This document shows, in pieces, positions 42,676 through 54,237 of a stretch of DNA of 64,000 bases. The first letter of the stretch is position 1; each line of letters starts with the position of its first letter. The notes beneath the pieces are model-generated. The model did not search any database and was not told the DNA's origin. It worked only from the letters and a program-made list of their open reading frames with translations. The DNA comes from Anniella stebbinsi (lineage: Eukaryota; Chordata; Lepidosauria; Squamata; Anniellidae). The stretch is taken from NCBI GenBank assembly GCA_029215795.1, contig JARDYH010000001.1, positions 403,161,154 through 403,225,153 on the forward strand, written 5' to 3'. The position numbers and the translations under genes were made by a program.

Positions 42676-42735
42676 TGTATTTATTTATTTACTGCATTTC
42701 TATACCGCCCCAGAGCCGGAACATTTTCATCAGGT
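42676..42735 (-). mobile_element. L2-type LINE 3' tip (minus strand)
   Basis: A TTTA run then CTGCATTTCTATACCGCCCC, AGAGCC: the antisense of the GGCTCT...GGGGCGGTATA tail. Confidence 0.7.
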
Positions 42736-42813
42736 TTGCGGGGATCAAAGGGAATAGATCTTTGAGCATCATCCCTTTTGGTTTAACTCCATTCTGAAAG
42801 TTTCAAGTTGGGG

Positions 42814-43320
42814 TTAAACCAAATGGGCAACTTCTATTGGCTGAACGGTTCCAGTTGCGTTTTGTTGGCCAATTTCGCCCACATCGTTTCTGCAGAAGGA
42901 ACGATAAGCAAGGAACCCTTTCTTTTGTGTATAGTCATAGCTCCTTGGTATTGTAATGCTATGCAACAATTGTAGATAGGTAATTTCCCAGCTAATCCAT
43001 CTCACTTGCTTAAAAGAGGCATTTGGCTGCCACCTCAGAGCTTGTGAACATAAAAAGGCAGCGTGATAAGTGGCAAGGTTAGAGAAGCGGGAGCCTTCCC
43101 CATTTCGACTGACAACTGTAGTTTTCGTAAATGAGCGACATGGTAATTTATCACCCCACAGAAAATTGCTGAGCATTGGATTTGTTTCATGAAAATAGAT
43201 AATTGGGACAGTGATATGCATGCCTCTAATTAAATAAATCAAATTAGGTAAAATGTTAATTTTAATTGTGTTAACTCTACCCCAAAGAGAAAGATCTAAT
43301 TTCTCTCAGTGGTTCAGATC
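42814..43320 (-). pseudogene. L1-clade LINE ORF2 C-terminal remnant
   Basis: The minus-strand frame reads LDLSLWGRVNTIKINILPNL at about 43295-43240, then continues through MHITVPIIYF, LSNFLWGDK and FSNLATYHAAFLC. This is the layout of the region after the reverse transcriptase domain in L1 ORF2 proteins (SLWGRI...INILPK...NFIW.GK...PN...YY.AA). The remnant is under 170 codons, lacks the RT and endonuclease domains, and ends at a stop near 42814. No second L1 piece was recognised in the window. Confidence 0.8.
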
Positions 43321-44084
43321 TACAGTTATCTTGGGTAACAGCACGGCTGTGTTAACCTGCACGATTATGTTAATTTGTTTAGGGGATCCGGATTTTGAAA
43401 TCTTCCATCCTACATCACTTATGGGCTTCCTGAATGCATCTGGCTAACTAAAACTGGAAGTGGAATGCTGGAAAAGGGATGCTGAATGGGCACCTAGAGT
43501 GACCCATATGGGCTCTTCTGTGTAGGGTTGTAATGGAAATCAGGGAAGGGGTGGAGTCAGCCCCCTGGATCCCAGTCCATGGCCCCCAGGCTCACCTGGC
43601 TCGGCACGCGCTAGGGTGGGCAAGCTCACAACAGCCCACGGCTTTGCGAGTTGCCATTTACACAAAATGGCAGCTCAGGGAACAGCAGGACACCACATGC
43701 TATGCGCCAGGTGCCCGCAGATTGCTGTTTTACCACTGATAGTGGAGGCAGAGAAAGAATGATTTTAATGGTGATTGCTGAGGAATGGGAGAGGCTTTAA
43801 TCTCCACCATCCCCAGTGATCCCTTGATCTTAATGGGCAAGGGGGGAGTTATACCTCTCCATCCCTGTGTGTCTGTTAGGGGCAGGGGAGTGTTTGTATA
43901 CATGTGTCTGTGCGCATGCGCACATTTGCATGTGAGTGCATCCACATGTGTGGCTCCTGGTTCCCCAGCTGACCCAGGAAGTGAACCTCAGAGCTGAAAA
44001 GGTGGTGCTCCCCGTCTTAGATTTTACAGAGGCCCTTTGATGATGAGAACAAAAAGTATTGTTAATGTGCTTGAGTGCTTAGAT
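43321..44084. other. No recognised gene
   Basis: No clear repeat or gene; short frames only. Confidence 0.4.
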
Positions 44085-44170
44085 TGCTTGTGCAGTTGGG
44101 CTGCTCAAGAGAAGAGCTTATGCTTTGCACTCAAAGGCCCCAAGGTTCAGTCCCCAGGATCTTCAGCAAG
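44085..44170 (+). repeat. tRNA-derived SINE head fragment
   Basis: TTGGGCTGCTCAAGAGAAGA, GCTTATGCTTTGCACTCAAA then AGGTTCAGTCCCCAGGATC (B-box-like). It stops at the purine microsatellite; the body is missing. Confidence 0.65.
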
Positions 44171-44176
44171 GGCTGG

Positions 44177-44250
44177 AAGGAGGAGGAGGAGGAGGAGGAG
44201 GAAGAAGAAGAAGAAGAAGAAGAAGAAGAAGAAGAAGAAGAAGAAGAAGG
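44177..44250 (+). repeat. (GGA)n(AGA)n compound purine microsatellite
   Basis: AGG repeats changing to AAG repeats, 74 bp of pure purine on the plus strand. It accounts for the poly-Glu, poly-Lys and poly-Arg frames. Confidence 0.97.
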
Positions 44251-44271
44251 AGCCATGTCTCAATCTCAGGC

Positions 44272-45024
44272 AGCATCTCCTGTGAACTTGGGGACAGGGA
44301 TAACCTGGCTTCAGCTGTCTGTGCTCTGGTAACCTCCAAGTTAGATTACTGCAATGCATTCTACGTGGGGCTGCCTTTGAAGATGGTTCAGAGGCTGCAG
44401 ATTGTGCAAAATGCAGTAGCCAGACTAATAACCCAGACCAGAAGGTTCAATCATATAAGACCTGGCCTGCTTGCATTGGCTGCCTGTATGTTTCCGAGCC
44501 CGATTCAAGGTGCTGATTTTAACCTATAAAGCCTTACACGGTTTGGGACCACAATACCTGACGGAACGCCTCTCCCGACATGAACCTACCCGTTCACTAC
44601 GCTCAACATCTAAGGCCCTCCTCCGGGTGCCTACTCCGAGGGAAGCTCGGAGGACGGCAACAAGGGAGAGGGCCTTCTCTGTGGTGGCCCTCCCCCAATT
44701 ATGGAATGATCTCCCTGACGAGGCTCGCCTGGCGCCAACATTGTTATCTTTTTGGTGCCAGGTCAAGACTTTTCTCTTCTCCCAGGCGTTTAACAGCATA
44801 TACTGAGTTTTTTAACTGACCCCAGAACTATATTTAGGCCTGGCTAAGAGTTCTCAGATGTTTTAAATGTATACTGTTATATGTTGTCTGTTTTTATGCT
44901 TCTATGATTTAAAATTTTGTATAGCGATTTTTAATGTCCAAAGTTTTTAATTTTTGTAAACCACCCAGAGAGCTTCAGCTATGGGGTGGTATATGAATGT
45001 AAATAATAAGAATAAGAATAAGAA
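44272..45024 (+). pseudogene. L2-type LINE, reverse transcriptase C-terminus and 3' UTR
   Basis: The coding part starts in LASAVCALVTSKLDYCNAFY and VGLPLKMVQRLQIVQNAVAR (about 44300-44430), then shifts frame near 44463-44471 to MHWLPVCFRARFKVLILTYK and continues through LLRVPTPREARRTATRERAF to a stop at 44806. This is the C-terminal RT/thumb region of L2-group non-LTR retrotransposons. The 3' UTR ends CCACCCAGAGAGCTTCAGC, TATGGGGTGGTATATGAATG and an AATAAGAATAAG tail. The frameshift and 5' truncation make it dead. Confidence 0.92.
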
Positions 45025-45175
45025 TAGCTCATTAATAGTTCACCTGCTTTGCATGCAGAAGGTCCCTGGTTAAATCCCCAGCATATCCAGGAAGGGTTGG
45101 GGGTTTGGGAAAATCTTGCCTGAAATCCAGGAGGAGAGTTGTTCTTAGTCATTGTCCTATGTTCTTATGTCCCTG
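45025..45175 (+). repeat. tRNA-derived SINE, partial
   Basis: ATAGCTCATTAATAGTTCAC (A-box-like), CTTTGCATGCAGAAGGTCCC, GGTTAAATCCCCAGC (B-box-like), then CTTGCCTGAAATCCAGGAG and CATTGTCCTATGTTC. It directly follows the L2 tail. Confidence 0.8.
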
Positions 45176-45178
45176 TAC

Positions 45179-45182
<4 letters not shown>

Positions 45183-45228
<46 letters not shown>

Positions 45229-45268
45229 CCTCTCTGTCTCTCTCTCTCTCTCATACACACACACACAC
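45183..45268 (+). repeat. (CT)n(AC)n compound microsatellite
   Basis: About 70 bp of CT with minor interruptions, then CA repeats. Confidence 0.96.
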
Positions 45269-46339
45269 TTCAAGATCTTATTCCATTCACCAGGAAGGAG
45301 TGACTTTCTTTCATGCAGGTCTGGAGTCATCAAAGGGATATTTCTTGGTGCTTCAAACCTGACATAAAAGGAGTTTAGTGTCTATTGAAATTCCAGAAGG
45401 AGATTAAGTCCTTCACCTAATTAAAGAATTTTAATATTTATGAAGAGGAGGACGTGGGATAATATGTCAAATGATGTCTCTTGAGTTCCCATGCAGCGAT
45501 GGGTGTGTAATGAAGCTGGACACCAAATAATGACCCCATCCAGAAATAAAGAAGCGGGCAATGGGTGTTGGGGAAACTAGGGCCACACCTGTATTCCTTA
45601 CATCAAAAGAGATGTGTAATAGTAGGTCATGCAGGCACAGTGATGCTGGCTGAGAAGAAAGAGCCAGCAAGACCTTGAGTGTGGAAGCAGTGCCATGGCT
45701 ATCTTCTGAATCACATCCCCTGGAGACCCATGACTCTCAATGTGTGGCCAAGTCAGGTGCCAGGAGGGTTCCGTTCTCTGCCCTGAGGCCCACAGCCTTG
45801 GCCGGCAGGTCATGGCAATCTCCTTTCTCCTTCTTGGTCCCTCTGGGTAGTCATCCATTGTTCAGTTTTCTGCACGGATACCACTAGGTCATTTCAAAAC
45901 CTGCACCTAATAATCTTAAGGGAACCCTCTTTAGATGGTCAGCTGCGTTACTCAGGTTGTGAAGCATTCAAATCATATTTCTCTTCTCTCACAGCCCAAC
46001 CACACCATCACAATTCGTGCTTTAAAACCGCTTCTACAGATATGTTAGAATGACAACACAGCCCTGATTCATGAGAGAGAGAGAGAGAGAGAGAGAGAGC
46101 GTTCCAGTTTTTCTTTTCAAATTCACTTGAATCAAAAGTCCAACATGAATACAAGAATAAAAGAGGTCCTCATCACCTGATCCTTTCTGGGTGGTGATTT
46201 TGAGGGGGGACCTTGGCCCCAAAGTTCAGCTGTAGCACTCTATCTATGCTGCCCCACCCAGGTTGTGGCCAGACTGGCCCCAACTACAAGCCCTGTACAC
46301 CCAGAGGAATAGTATGAAATAAGTGTGAGGAGTACAGAT
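45269..46339. other. No recognised gene; one GA microsatellite
   Basis: A GA run lies at 46073-46099. Otherwise nothing was recognised. Confidence 0.45.
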
Positions 46340-46450
46340 GCCTTGGCCATGCAGGGGTTGTGGGACTCCATGTTCCATCAGCCCCAGCTGGTATGCCCAG
46401 TGGTCTAGACTGACAAGAGTTGTAGTCCAGCAACAGTCTGGGAATGGGGG
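46340..46450. mobile_element. Foldback MITE (GTTGTAGTCCAG type)
   Basis: GTTGTGGGACTCCATGTTCC on the left and AAGAGTTGTAGTCCAGCAAC on the right are inverted; CATCAGCCCCAGCTGG lies inside. Confidence 0.75.
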
Positions 46451-46742
46451 AAGACAGATTCAGAAGGACCCCAGTTCAATCCATGGCATTTTTTGGTTAA
46501 AAACTTATTACTGGTACCTTTGGGCAGAAGTTGGCAGCTGGGATGGATGAATCTGTTTTGCTTTCTCTCAGATCTCAGCACTCAATGCTCTCTGCCTGGA
46601 TGGACAGATCTCTTGGTTTCACTTGCTCCTACATTCAAATATTTTAGCATCTCAAATTATTTCTGTTCCGTCTATGGAGAACTTTGGGTGTTTTGATAAG
46701 TTCTTGTACGAACGAACCAAATGAATTCTCACCCATTCCTAA

Positions 46743-47075
46743 GATCATAAGATTATAAAAAGAGCCATGCTGGATCAGACCAAAGGTCCATCACCATTCT
46801 GTCCACACAGTGGCCAACCAGCTGCCCACAGGAAACCCATAAGCAGGACGTGAGTGCAACAGCACCGTCCCATTCAGGTACCCCAGCAACTGGTGTACAT
46901 ACTGCCTCTGATTCTGGAGGTAGCATATAGAATCAGGACTAGTAGCCATTGATAGTCTTTTCTTCCAGGAATTTCTCCAATCCCCCTTTAAAGTCATCCA
47001 TATTGGTGGCCATCACTATATCTTGCGATAGCAAATTCCATAATTTAACTATGGTTGTATGAAAGGGTTCTATCT
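46743..47075 (+). mobile_element. CR1-type LINE fragment
   Basis: GCCATGCTGGATCAGACCAA, CACACAGTGGCCAACCAGCT, GCAACTGGTGTACATACTGC, CTGATTCTGGAGGTAGC, CCCCCTTTAAAGTCATCCA and GCAAATTCCATAATTTAACT, in order. Most complete copy with 53688-54035. Confidence 0.75.
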
Positions 47076-47639
47076 GAGTTCCAATCCTACTAGCATCCTA
47101 GCAGGATGAGCCCTTTTCTCCTCTAGTTTCTTTTTTTTTCCCCACTGTGCAAAGTTGCAAGGGCTCTTCTGTTCCATTTGTCTTCTTCAGCCATGGTTAG
47201 CTGAAAATCAGTTCAGCAAAGGAAGGATGAAGGGAGACACAGCGAGAAACGGGGCTCCACTTGCATGTCAGGTTGGTGGTGAATGACTTTCTTCCATAGT
47301 TAGAAAAGGGAGGCAGCGAATCTGATCTGGAATAGCTTTATTTTCCTCTCTTTTTTCCATGCCATAGAGAGGAAGAGAGCGCTCTCTCCCTCCCAGCAAG
47401 AGGGGAGACCGAGTTAATTATGTTGCGTTTATCTCCTCCGTTTTGGTTGGAGATCAATCATAAGAAATCTTACAGTTCCCAGTGTGTTAGGAGAAATTGG
47501 AGGGAGGGGAGGGAAGGGAAGGAAAGAGAACAAACTGAAAGAGGTTCATTTCCTTGTGTTAATGGGATTACGCTGCCACTTGGCCAGGGAAGCATCTGTT
47601 GGCATCTCCACACACTTCTATTCCCCGGCTTTCTGACAT

Positions 47640-47800
47640 TTGGGCAGAGTGGAAAAGGTGGAAATGGAGATGGTTATGGTTTTATATTGTGGTTTTAAGC
47701 TTCCATGTTCTATATTTTATGCTGCATGGTTTTAATTTTTGTGAACCACCCAGAGAGCTTTGGCTATTGGGTGGTATGAAAATAGATAAATAAGTAAATA
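47640..47800 (+). mobile_element. L2-type LINE 3' tail
   Basis: TTGTGAACCACCCAGAGAGC, TTTGGCTATTGGGTGGTATG and an AATAGATAAATAAGTAAATA tail. Confidence 0.85.
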
Positions 47801-48317
47801 ACTCACATCCATGTGGGAAAATGGAACAGGTTTGGAAGAGGAAAAAAAAAAGAAAGAGAAACTGATTTGACAGATCCACCCAGAACTACTTTCACTCAAA
47901 GTGGCGCCATTGGGCACGGGCAGAACTGGTTGAAAGTAGGTCCATGTTGAACGTGCCCTGATTGGCAAGTTCAGCTAGCACTGTTCAATGCTGCCAGATA
48001 AAATTACCCCATAGAATACTCCATTCTCCACACAGTCTTCTTTGTTTTGATGTTCTTTCACTCACGCAACTTTGGTGCTTCCTGGGGCCCTCATTGGCCT
48101 ATGCTTCTGGCTGTGGTAACTCACGTGATTATGTGCATTTGTCATGTCATCGTCTTAAGATTCTGGACAGCCGCTAATGTCAAAGGGTAGTGTGGCCCAA
48201 TGAGGCCAAGGGCAGTGAGAGCAAAAAAAGAGAAGATGGAAATGCTGCCCCAAATATCATCCCCGAAGCAATGTTCATGTTTGGCATTTTATTGCTTCAG
48301 TCCATTTTCTCTACACC

Positions 48318-48425
48318 CACCTTCCCCAACCTGGTGCTTTCCAAATGTTTTGGGCTACAAGTCCCAGAATTCATGCCCACTTTGCTGGGGCTGATGGGAG
48401 TTGAAGTCCATTTTTACAGCACAAT
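48318..48425 (+). mobile_element. Foldback MITE (GTTGTAGTCCAA type), copy
   Basis: CTTCCCCAACCTGGTGCTTT, CCAAATGTTTTGGGCTACAA, GTCCCAGAATTC on the left; GGGCTGATGGGAGTTGAAGT on the right, where it appears truncated. Confidence 0.8.
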
Positions 48426-48477
48426 TTGAAGTATGTGTATTAAGAAGTAAACCTCGTTGAGTATGAAGGAGTTGTTA

Positions 48478-48625
48478 GCAGAGCCATCCCAAACCTGGTA
48501 CCTTCCAGAGGTTGGCAGAATACAACTCCCAGCATTCATTCCTGATCATTGACCATACTGGTTGGAGTTGATGAGATCTGAAGTTCAAAATATCTGGAAG
48601 CCACCAGGTTTGGGAAGGCAGTCCT
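48478..48625. mobile_element. Foldback MITE (GTTGTAGTCCAA type), full copy
   Basis: GCCATCCCAAACCTGGTACC at the left and the inverse CACCAGGTTTGGGAAGGC at the right. The two copies here are about 160 bp apart. Confidence 0.85.
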
Positions 48626-48671
48626 TGCAGTGTTTATGGTTACGACTTTGGATTCCTGCATCCTTAACTTT

Positions 48672-48703
48672 CACCACCACCACCACCACCACAACAACAA
48701 CAA
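48672..48703 (+). repeat. (CAC)n(AAC)n microsatellite
   Basis: CAC triplets followed by AAC triplets. Confidence 0.95.
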
Positions 48704-49450
48704 TGGCAGCAACGGCCATCACTGCTTTAGCTGCCCTGGTAGCTTTTCTCACAGTGACACATGTTCCTAACTATCCTTCAGAAGAAACTAAAATTTCTAC
48801 ATGTTAGGGGAGTTTCTGTCTTTCTTTTCATAGCAGAAAATAGAAGCATTTGGTAATAGTGCCATATTGGAGGTGACTAATAGGTTGTCTTATTCATACA
48901 GAGAACTGAGAACATTGTTGTTGTTTTAAAAATAAATATATCCAGATTTGTGTGTATAGCAGAGAAGTGTTGCTCTTAGTAACAAAAGGATTGGGGGAGT
49001 TTGCTTTTGCCTTCTCGATGGTAAACCGCATTTGTGTACCAAAGAGGCTTTCTTTCTTCATGCTGTAGTGAATCCTGGGGTCAGGGGATTTCCTGTTCTT
49101 CTGAAAAGCATGATGTCTGTCTAAGGCAGATAAAGGACACATGAGCCATTTCAGCATGGAGCTAAGTATTAGCAAAACCTTCAGTTGGTGTAATACCATG
49201 CATATGCCTCTCCCCCTGTAAGCCTTCTAGTTACTATGTAATGGGATGGAGCCATCAAGTCCTGAACCTCTAATGAGGATGAATAAAGGCATGTATATCC
49301 GCCTCTCAACAAAGCAGCGGGGTTGTTTTGGAAATGGTATTCTGGGAAAGGGGTTCATTGAAAACATGGCAGGGGATTGGAACTTTGGAACAGAGGAAGG
49401 CAATAAAGACGGTCAAGGATATGGGAAATAAGTCCTAGCAGCAGATGGGA

Positions 49451-49894
49451 TAGGGATGTATGAGAATTGCATGTCAGTTTGCTTTTGATCAGGATTTACC
49501 CAATTTACACCTTCTGGACTGAACACGGCCTCTGATGCAATCTGTGATTGAAGTTCATACATTTCTGAGCTTGCAGTGTGATTCATGGACAACAACAACA
49601 ACAACACACACACACGCATGTGTACATTTGAAAAAAATGTGCATGGAAAATGTATACTTTCAAAAAACGCACAAGGATATGCTTTAATCAATAGGAGAAT
49701 AACACATACATTTCAAAGATGTGCACAACTGATGCACACATTTGAGGAAAATGTGGATGGAAATATGCATGGGTTTTCTTGCAAGGGAAAAAAGAAAGCT
49801 TGCAATCTGATACACATTCGAGTCAGAACAAGCTTCAAGATGGAATTCAGAGGATTTCAGTGAGATCAGATTTTGCTACTTCACACACCCCTAA
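49451..49894. mobile_element. AT-rich hAT-like MITE
   Basis: Left TAGGGATGTATGAGAATTGC and right TTCACACACCCCTA. The interior has GATCAGGATTTACCCAATTT, AACAACAACAACAACACACA and spaced TGTGCATGGAAAATG-type motifs. It is related, in reverse, to 62620-63043. The flanking 8-mers AGATGGGA and ACTAAACT do not match. Confidence 0.65.
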
Positions 49895-50858
49895 CTAAAC
49901 TGGAGTGCAGATGACTGAAGAGGGGAAATGATAATAGCCTTACAATACCTGAGGGGCTTAAGTCACAGGGTGGCACATTTCAGCTGAATGCTAGGAGAAA
50001 CATCTTGGTGGTAAGATCGGGATGAATGAGAATCATATGTGCATGTTAGTATGCATTCCCATGTATTTTCATACTTTAGTCAACAGGAGAAAAGTGCAAA
50101 TTTTTGAAAAATTTGCACAGAAATTCACACTTCTCCAATTCGAAAGGCACGCTTTTCCCACTTGAAGGAAAAGGAAAACAGCCGGAACAATGTGTCTCTT
50201 CTGTGAGGATCTGTTCCCTGATTGCTGTTGTGGGACTTGACCGCTGCCCCCCCCCATGTGTTCCATCTTTGGGACACTGACCTGCTTCGGGTGTAGGTGA
50301 TCTCCCAGTAACAGAGCTCAACAGCTAGAACCTTGCCATACCAAGAATGATGTCCAGCCCAGGCTAGAGTCCATGACTCATGCTATGGTTGCAACATACA
50401 AGAAACCATTATGAGACGCATCATTTGCACATGCCACTCTTGCCAGAGACCTGGACAATTACTGAGATGCATTCATTTTTCCTAAATTGTGGGTGTCAAA
50501 TGCTTGACTCTGAAAATGAGAGATTTATTCCCACCCTTCTTTGTTCTTTCACAGGAGTCTTGTCTACACGGAGGCCCTAGCTATATTTTCCGTTACTGGT
50601 AAGTGCCATGAAATCTTTCCTTTTCATAGGCAGAAAGTAGTGCTGATGGTGTACCTCTACAGAGCTTCAGTGCACGTTTTAGTAAAATAGTGAGTAGATT
50701 TAAACATATGCTTTCTTTCTGGTGGCTCTAACTCTAGTCTGCAAAACTGTGGACCAATCAGGCAAAATGCAGTTCACCAGCCCTGTTAGCTTGTAGGGCC
50801 AGGGCTTAATGGATCTCCTATTTCTGCAGCAAGGCCTGGAATTAAATAAAGAAAAATA

Positions 50859-50895
50859 AGAAAGAAAGAAAGAAAGAAAGAAAGAGAAAGAAAGA
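50859..50895 (+). repeat. (AAAG)n microsatellite
   Basis: Tetranucleotide run with one interruption. Confidence 0.95.
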
Positions 50896-51048
50896 ACAGG
50901 GGCAGAGGGGGTTATGTATCAGGGAGGCCACAGGAGTGGGCAAAATCTGGCTTGAGCTGCTCTAACCATTTGCTGTTTGCTGGTGTCAAATATTGTCAAT
51001 ATTAAATATTCTTAGTTTATCAAATGACAGCTGAGCAACCAGTTCTCA

Positions 51049-51049
<1 letters not shown>

Positions 51050-51084
<35 letters not shown>
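51050..51084 (+). repeat. (AC)n microsatellite
   Basis: AC run followed by AAAAT repeats to about 51103. Confidence 0.95.
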
Positions 51085-51088
<4 letters not shown>

Positions 51089-51103
51089 ATAAAATAAAAT
51101 AAG

Positions 51104-53470
51104 CTATCCCAGTTAGGGGGACCTTAAGCATTCCCTCCTGTGCCCTCCCAGCCTAAAAGCATGGCCCTTCTGTCTCCCTTGGACTCCAAGGGTAAGTCCC
51201 GAGTAACAATTTTGTGCATTTTACTTTGTAGAAGCCATCAGTTGCAGAAGTGGATCGGGGTCATTTTAAAAAGTCCCATAGAGGTGGGGCTAAATGCATT
51301 ATAGGTCTTGTCATCTTATGTAAGGATTCAGGTGGCCTGAGCTTTCTGTTGAGACAGCATCTCTCGGTAGTCCAGCCAGGTAGGGCTCACTGGGAGCTGT
51401 CCATGGTCCTGATTGTGATTTAAAGAGACCTGCCTTTTCCTCAGTCAACTTGCCTAGAAGAGACTCCTCTGTTTGATTGCTTCCACTTTCCCTTAAACTT
51501 CAAGCTCCACTGGTACAAGATATTGGGATGCATCTTGAAATGACAAGCAGAATTAGGTTGGCATTGTTTGTATGGTAGTGCACTCTACTTTGATCATGTA
51601 TTTGCACAGATGGGTTTTGTCTTTTCTAAGAGGTGGATGCGAACTGGTTTGGATAGTCTTTTAAATGATTTTGGAAGGTCTGTCTGTGACTGGAACGAAA
51701 GCATATTTGGAGGTTTGGTGCTTGCAAGCTAATTCCCTGAGGCCTGGATCCTGGGTTGCAGGAGAAGCTAAGGGGAAGGACTTGGCAAATCAAAGAAGAG
51801 GGTGCAGTTCAAAAGTGACTCATGGGGACAAAGGATGGTGCCTGGCTGATAAAGATCAAACAAGTTGACTCCTTGAATCTATCTATCTATCTATCTATTC
51901 CATGGGGTGGGCCTTTCCCACTCTGCATTGGCAAATCTTGAAGGCTGCCAAGTGATTGATGCAGTTGAGTTGCTGATGTGATTCGATTAGAGAAAAGAGA
52001 AGGCATCAGTCCCCAAGACCTTAGATTCTCAGCATCCACCCACTCCTTCTACTCCTCTTGAAAGATCAGAAAGCAACCTCCTATGCCAGGCATGGAGCTA
52101 AGTTAGAAAAGGACAGGAACTTGCCCTCAAGAGATCATAGAGGTACACAGCTCAGATAAGCATGTTGGATCTATGAAGAAATGCAAAAGGCCAAAGAGGT
52201 ACAAAGCGGACAGAGTCATTAGTGACCTTTTCAACAACAGGACTGTTTCAGGACTGGATTCTCTCTCCCCCCCCCCCCCCAATAATCTACTTATTCCTTC
52301 ACTTGAATCCATGTTTGCTATATTTGCAAAACCAATGCAAGCAGCAGCAGCAATTTAGGATTGCTGTTATCTCTTTTCTACTTGGCTAGTCACAGCACTA
52401 ACCAGAAACAGTGTTCTGGATGGGAATTTTGGTCTGATCTAGCAAAGGCCCTTGATTCTTAGCTAATCCTTTGGAATCTTAAAAAGCAGACATGCTAAAT
52501 TTGGTGTCCCAAATTTGCCATGCATTTTTAAGCACTAGAATTAGCTTTATTAATAGCATAAGGCTGTGACGATACATTCTGCTTCATGTTTCAATTCTAT
52601 ATTTGTCTTGCAAATCCCTCGTGATAACAGTGAGCATAAAAAGGGGGAAATTGCATGTACTAGGAGGGGCAATTTCCTTATGAAGAGCACAGAACAGGCA
52701 GTGTGGATGTTGGCTGGAAAACCAGCAGTGCAAAGAAATACCATTGCAAGCAGAGGGGATGTCTCCATATGTATGCCAGAGCTCCATTTCGTACGTTTGG
52801 CTCAAAATCAATACCTTTAGGAAAGATAGAAATGTCAACCCACAGGGAAAGGGCATAACAGGGAAATTACTGAGGTGTGCCCAGGCCAAGGGTGGTGTGG
52901 TAGTGGAAATTGAGGGGAAGAGATCTAGCGAGTTTGCCAAAAGTCTGAGTTCCCTGCCTCAGAATACAGATTTTGCCTACCTCACAGTGCTCAATTGTAC
53001 TATAATTTGAATGGTACTTATCTCAAAAGTTCTTCGGCTTGGAATGTAAAAGTAGATTCTGCCCAGTCCAGATGGTCAGGTGGAGTTTATCAAGCACTTG
53101 GAAATGGGCTTTTTAAGGCTCTATTGACCAACGATGCTGCCCAGTGGCATTTCTAATTTTGCTAGGGCTTGAAGGTGGTGAGGCAGAGAGAGAGAGGGAA
53201 ACAACTATCGTGATGAATCAATTTAGAACTCCAGAGAGAATACTCTAAAAAATACTGATCACTGGTGGTAACTAATTTTCAAATCCCAAGCAGGGAGTTC
53301 ATCCATCACTGGAGGACATCTCCAAATTAAGGCAACAGGTGAAGTGGGCACCAGCACAAAGGTTTTGACCCCCATCATTGTTTCTCACTTCTGGCAGATT
53401 TGGAATTTTATTGGAGCAGAATAAATGCAACTTTACAAACAAACAAATGAAAACAGAATGGGACTTCTGG
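51104..53470. other. No recognised gene
   Basis: A TATC run at about 51879-51898 and a C-run at 52266-52280. Frames near 52566-53010 lack signatures. May be largely unique sequence. Confidence 0.4.
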
Positions 53471-53586
53471 TTAGGGATGGCAGAGAAGTTTGTTCAGTTT
53501 GCATTTTAATGCAAATGCACCTATATGGAAACTATATGATATACTTCTCCAAATTTTGCAATGGAGCTCTCCAATTAAAAAAAATG

Positions 53587-53588
<2 letters not shown>

Positions 53589-53620
<32 letters not shown>
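53589..53620 (+). repeat. (TA)n microsatellite
   Basis: About 16 TA dinucleotides. Confidence 0.97.
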
Positions 53621-53622
<2 letters not shown>

Positions 53623-53687
53623 AAACATGTCTGAAAATGCATATTTTAGAGGGAATATATCATTAAATGTATTATGTTAGGAACAAA

Positions 53688-54035
53688 AGAACATAAGAAG
53701 TGCCATGCTGGATCAGACCAAGGGTTCATCTAGTCCAGCACTCTGTTCACACAGTGGCCAACCAGATGTTAGCCAGGGACCAACAAAGCAGGACATGGTG
53801 CATACTGGAGATAGCACACAACCATCAGGGCTAGTAGCCAATTATAGCCTTTGCCTCCAGGAATTTCTCCACCCCCCTTTTAAAGCCATCCAAATTGGTG
53901 GCCATTACTACATCTTGTGGTAGTGAGTTCCATAATTTAATTATGCACTGTGTGAAGAAGTACTTCCTTTTATTTGTCCTGAACTCCTACCAATCAGCGT
54001 CATGGGATGACCCCGGGTTCTAGTATTTTGAGAGA
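53688..54035 (+). mobile_element. CR1-type LINE fragment
   Basis: ACATAAGAAGTGCCATGCTG, GATCAGACCAAGGGTTC, AGTCCAGCACTCTGTTC, CACAGTGGCCAACCAGATG, CCCTTTTAAAGCCATCCAAA, TTGGTGGCCATTACTACATC, GTGTGAAGAAGTACTTCC and GGATGACCCCGGGTTCTAG. Confidence 0.8.
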
Positions 54036-54237
54036 GAAATTGCTCGCAACAATATATTATTTGGGCAAAATCATGTACAAAAATGTATGCATTGGGAGAA
54101 ATGCACTCAAAATTCCATACCATTTTTCTTGCAAGTTTTAAAGAAAATATGTATTTAAAATGATATGGGAATGGGGTGCATGAAACTTGAGAGTGGAAAA
54201 ATCGAGAAAACAGAATTGACAGCCTTGTCCATCTCAA

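Larger units (their letters stand above)
53473..54237. mobile_element. AT-rich MITE interrupted by a CR1-type fragment
   Basis: Left TAGGGATGGCAGAGAAGTTT and right edge near GACAGCCTTGTCCATCTC, loosely inverted. The interior resembles 7560-7850 (GCATTGGGAGAAATGCACTC, AAAATTCCATAC). A TA run lies at 53589-53620. The segment 53688-54035 was inserted into it. Confidence 0.55.

Noticed and set aside
44125..44332. Poly-Glu, poly-Lys and poly-Arg proteins
   Set aside because: They are translations of the purine microsatellite 44177-44250.
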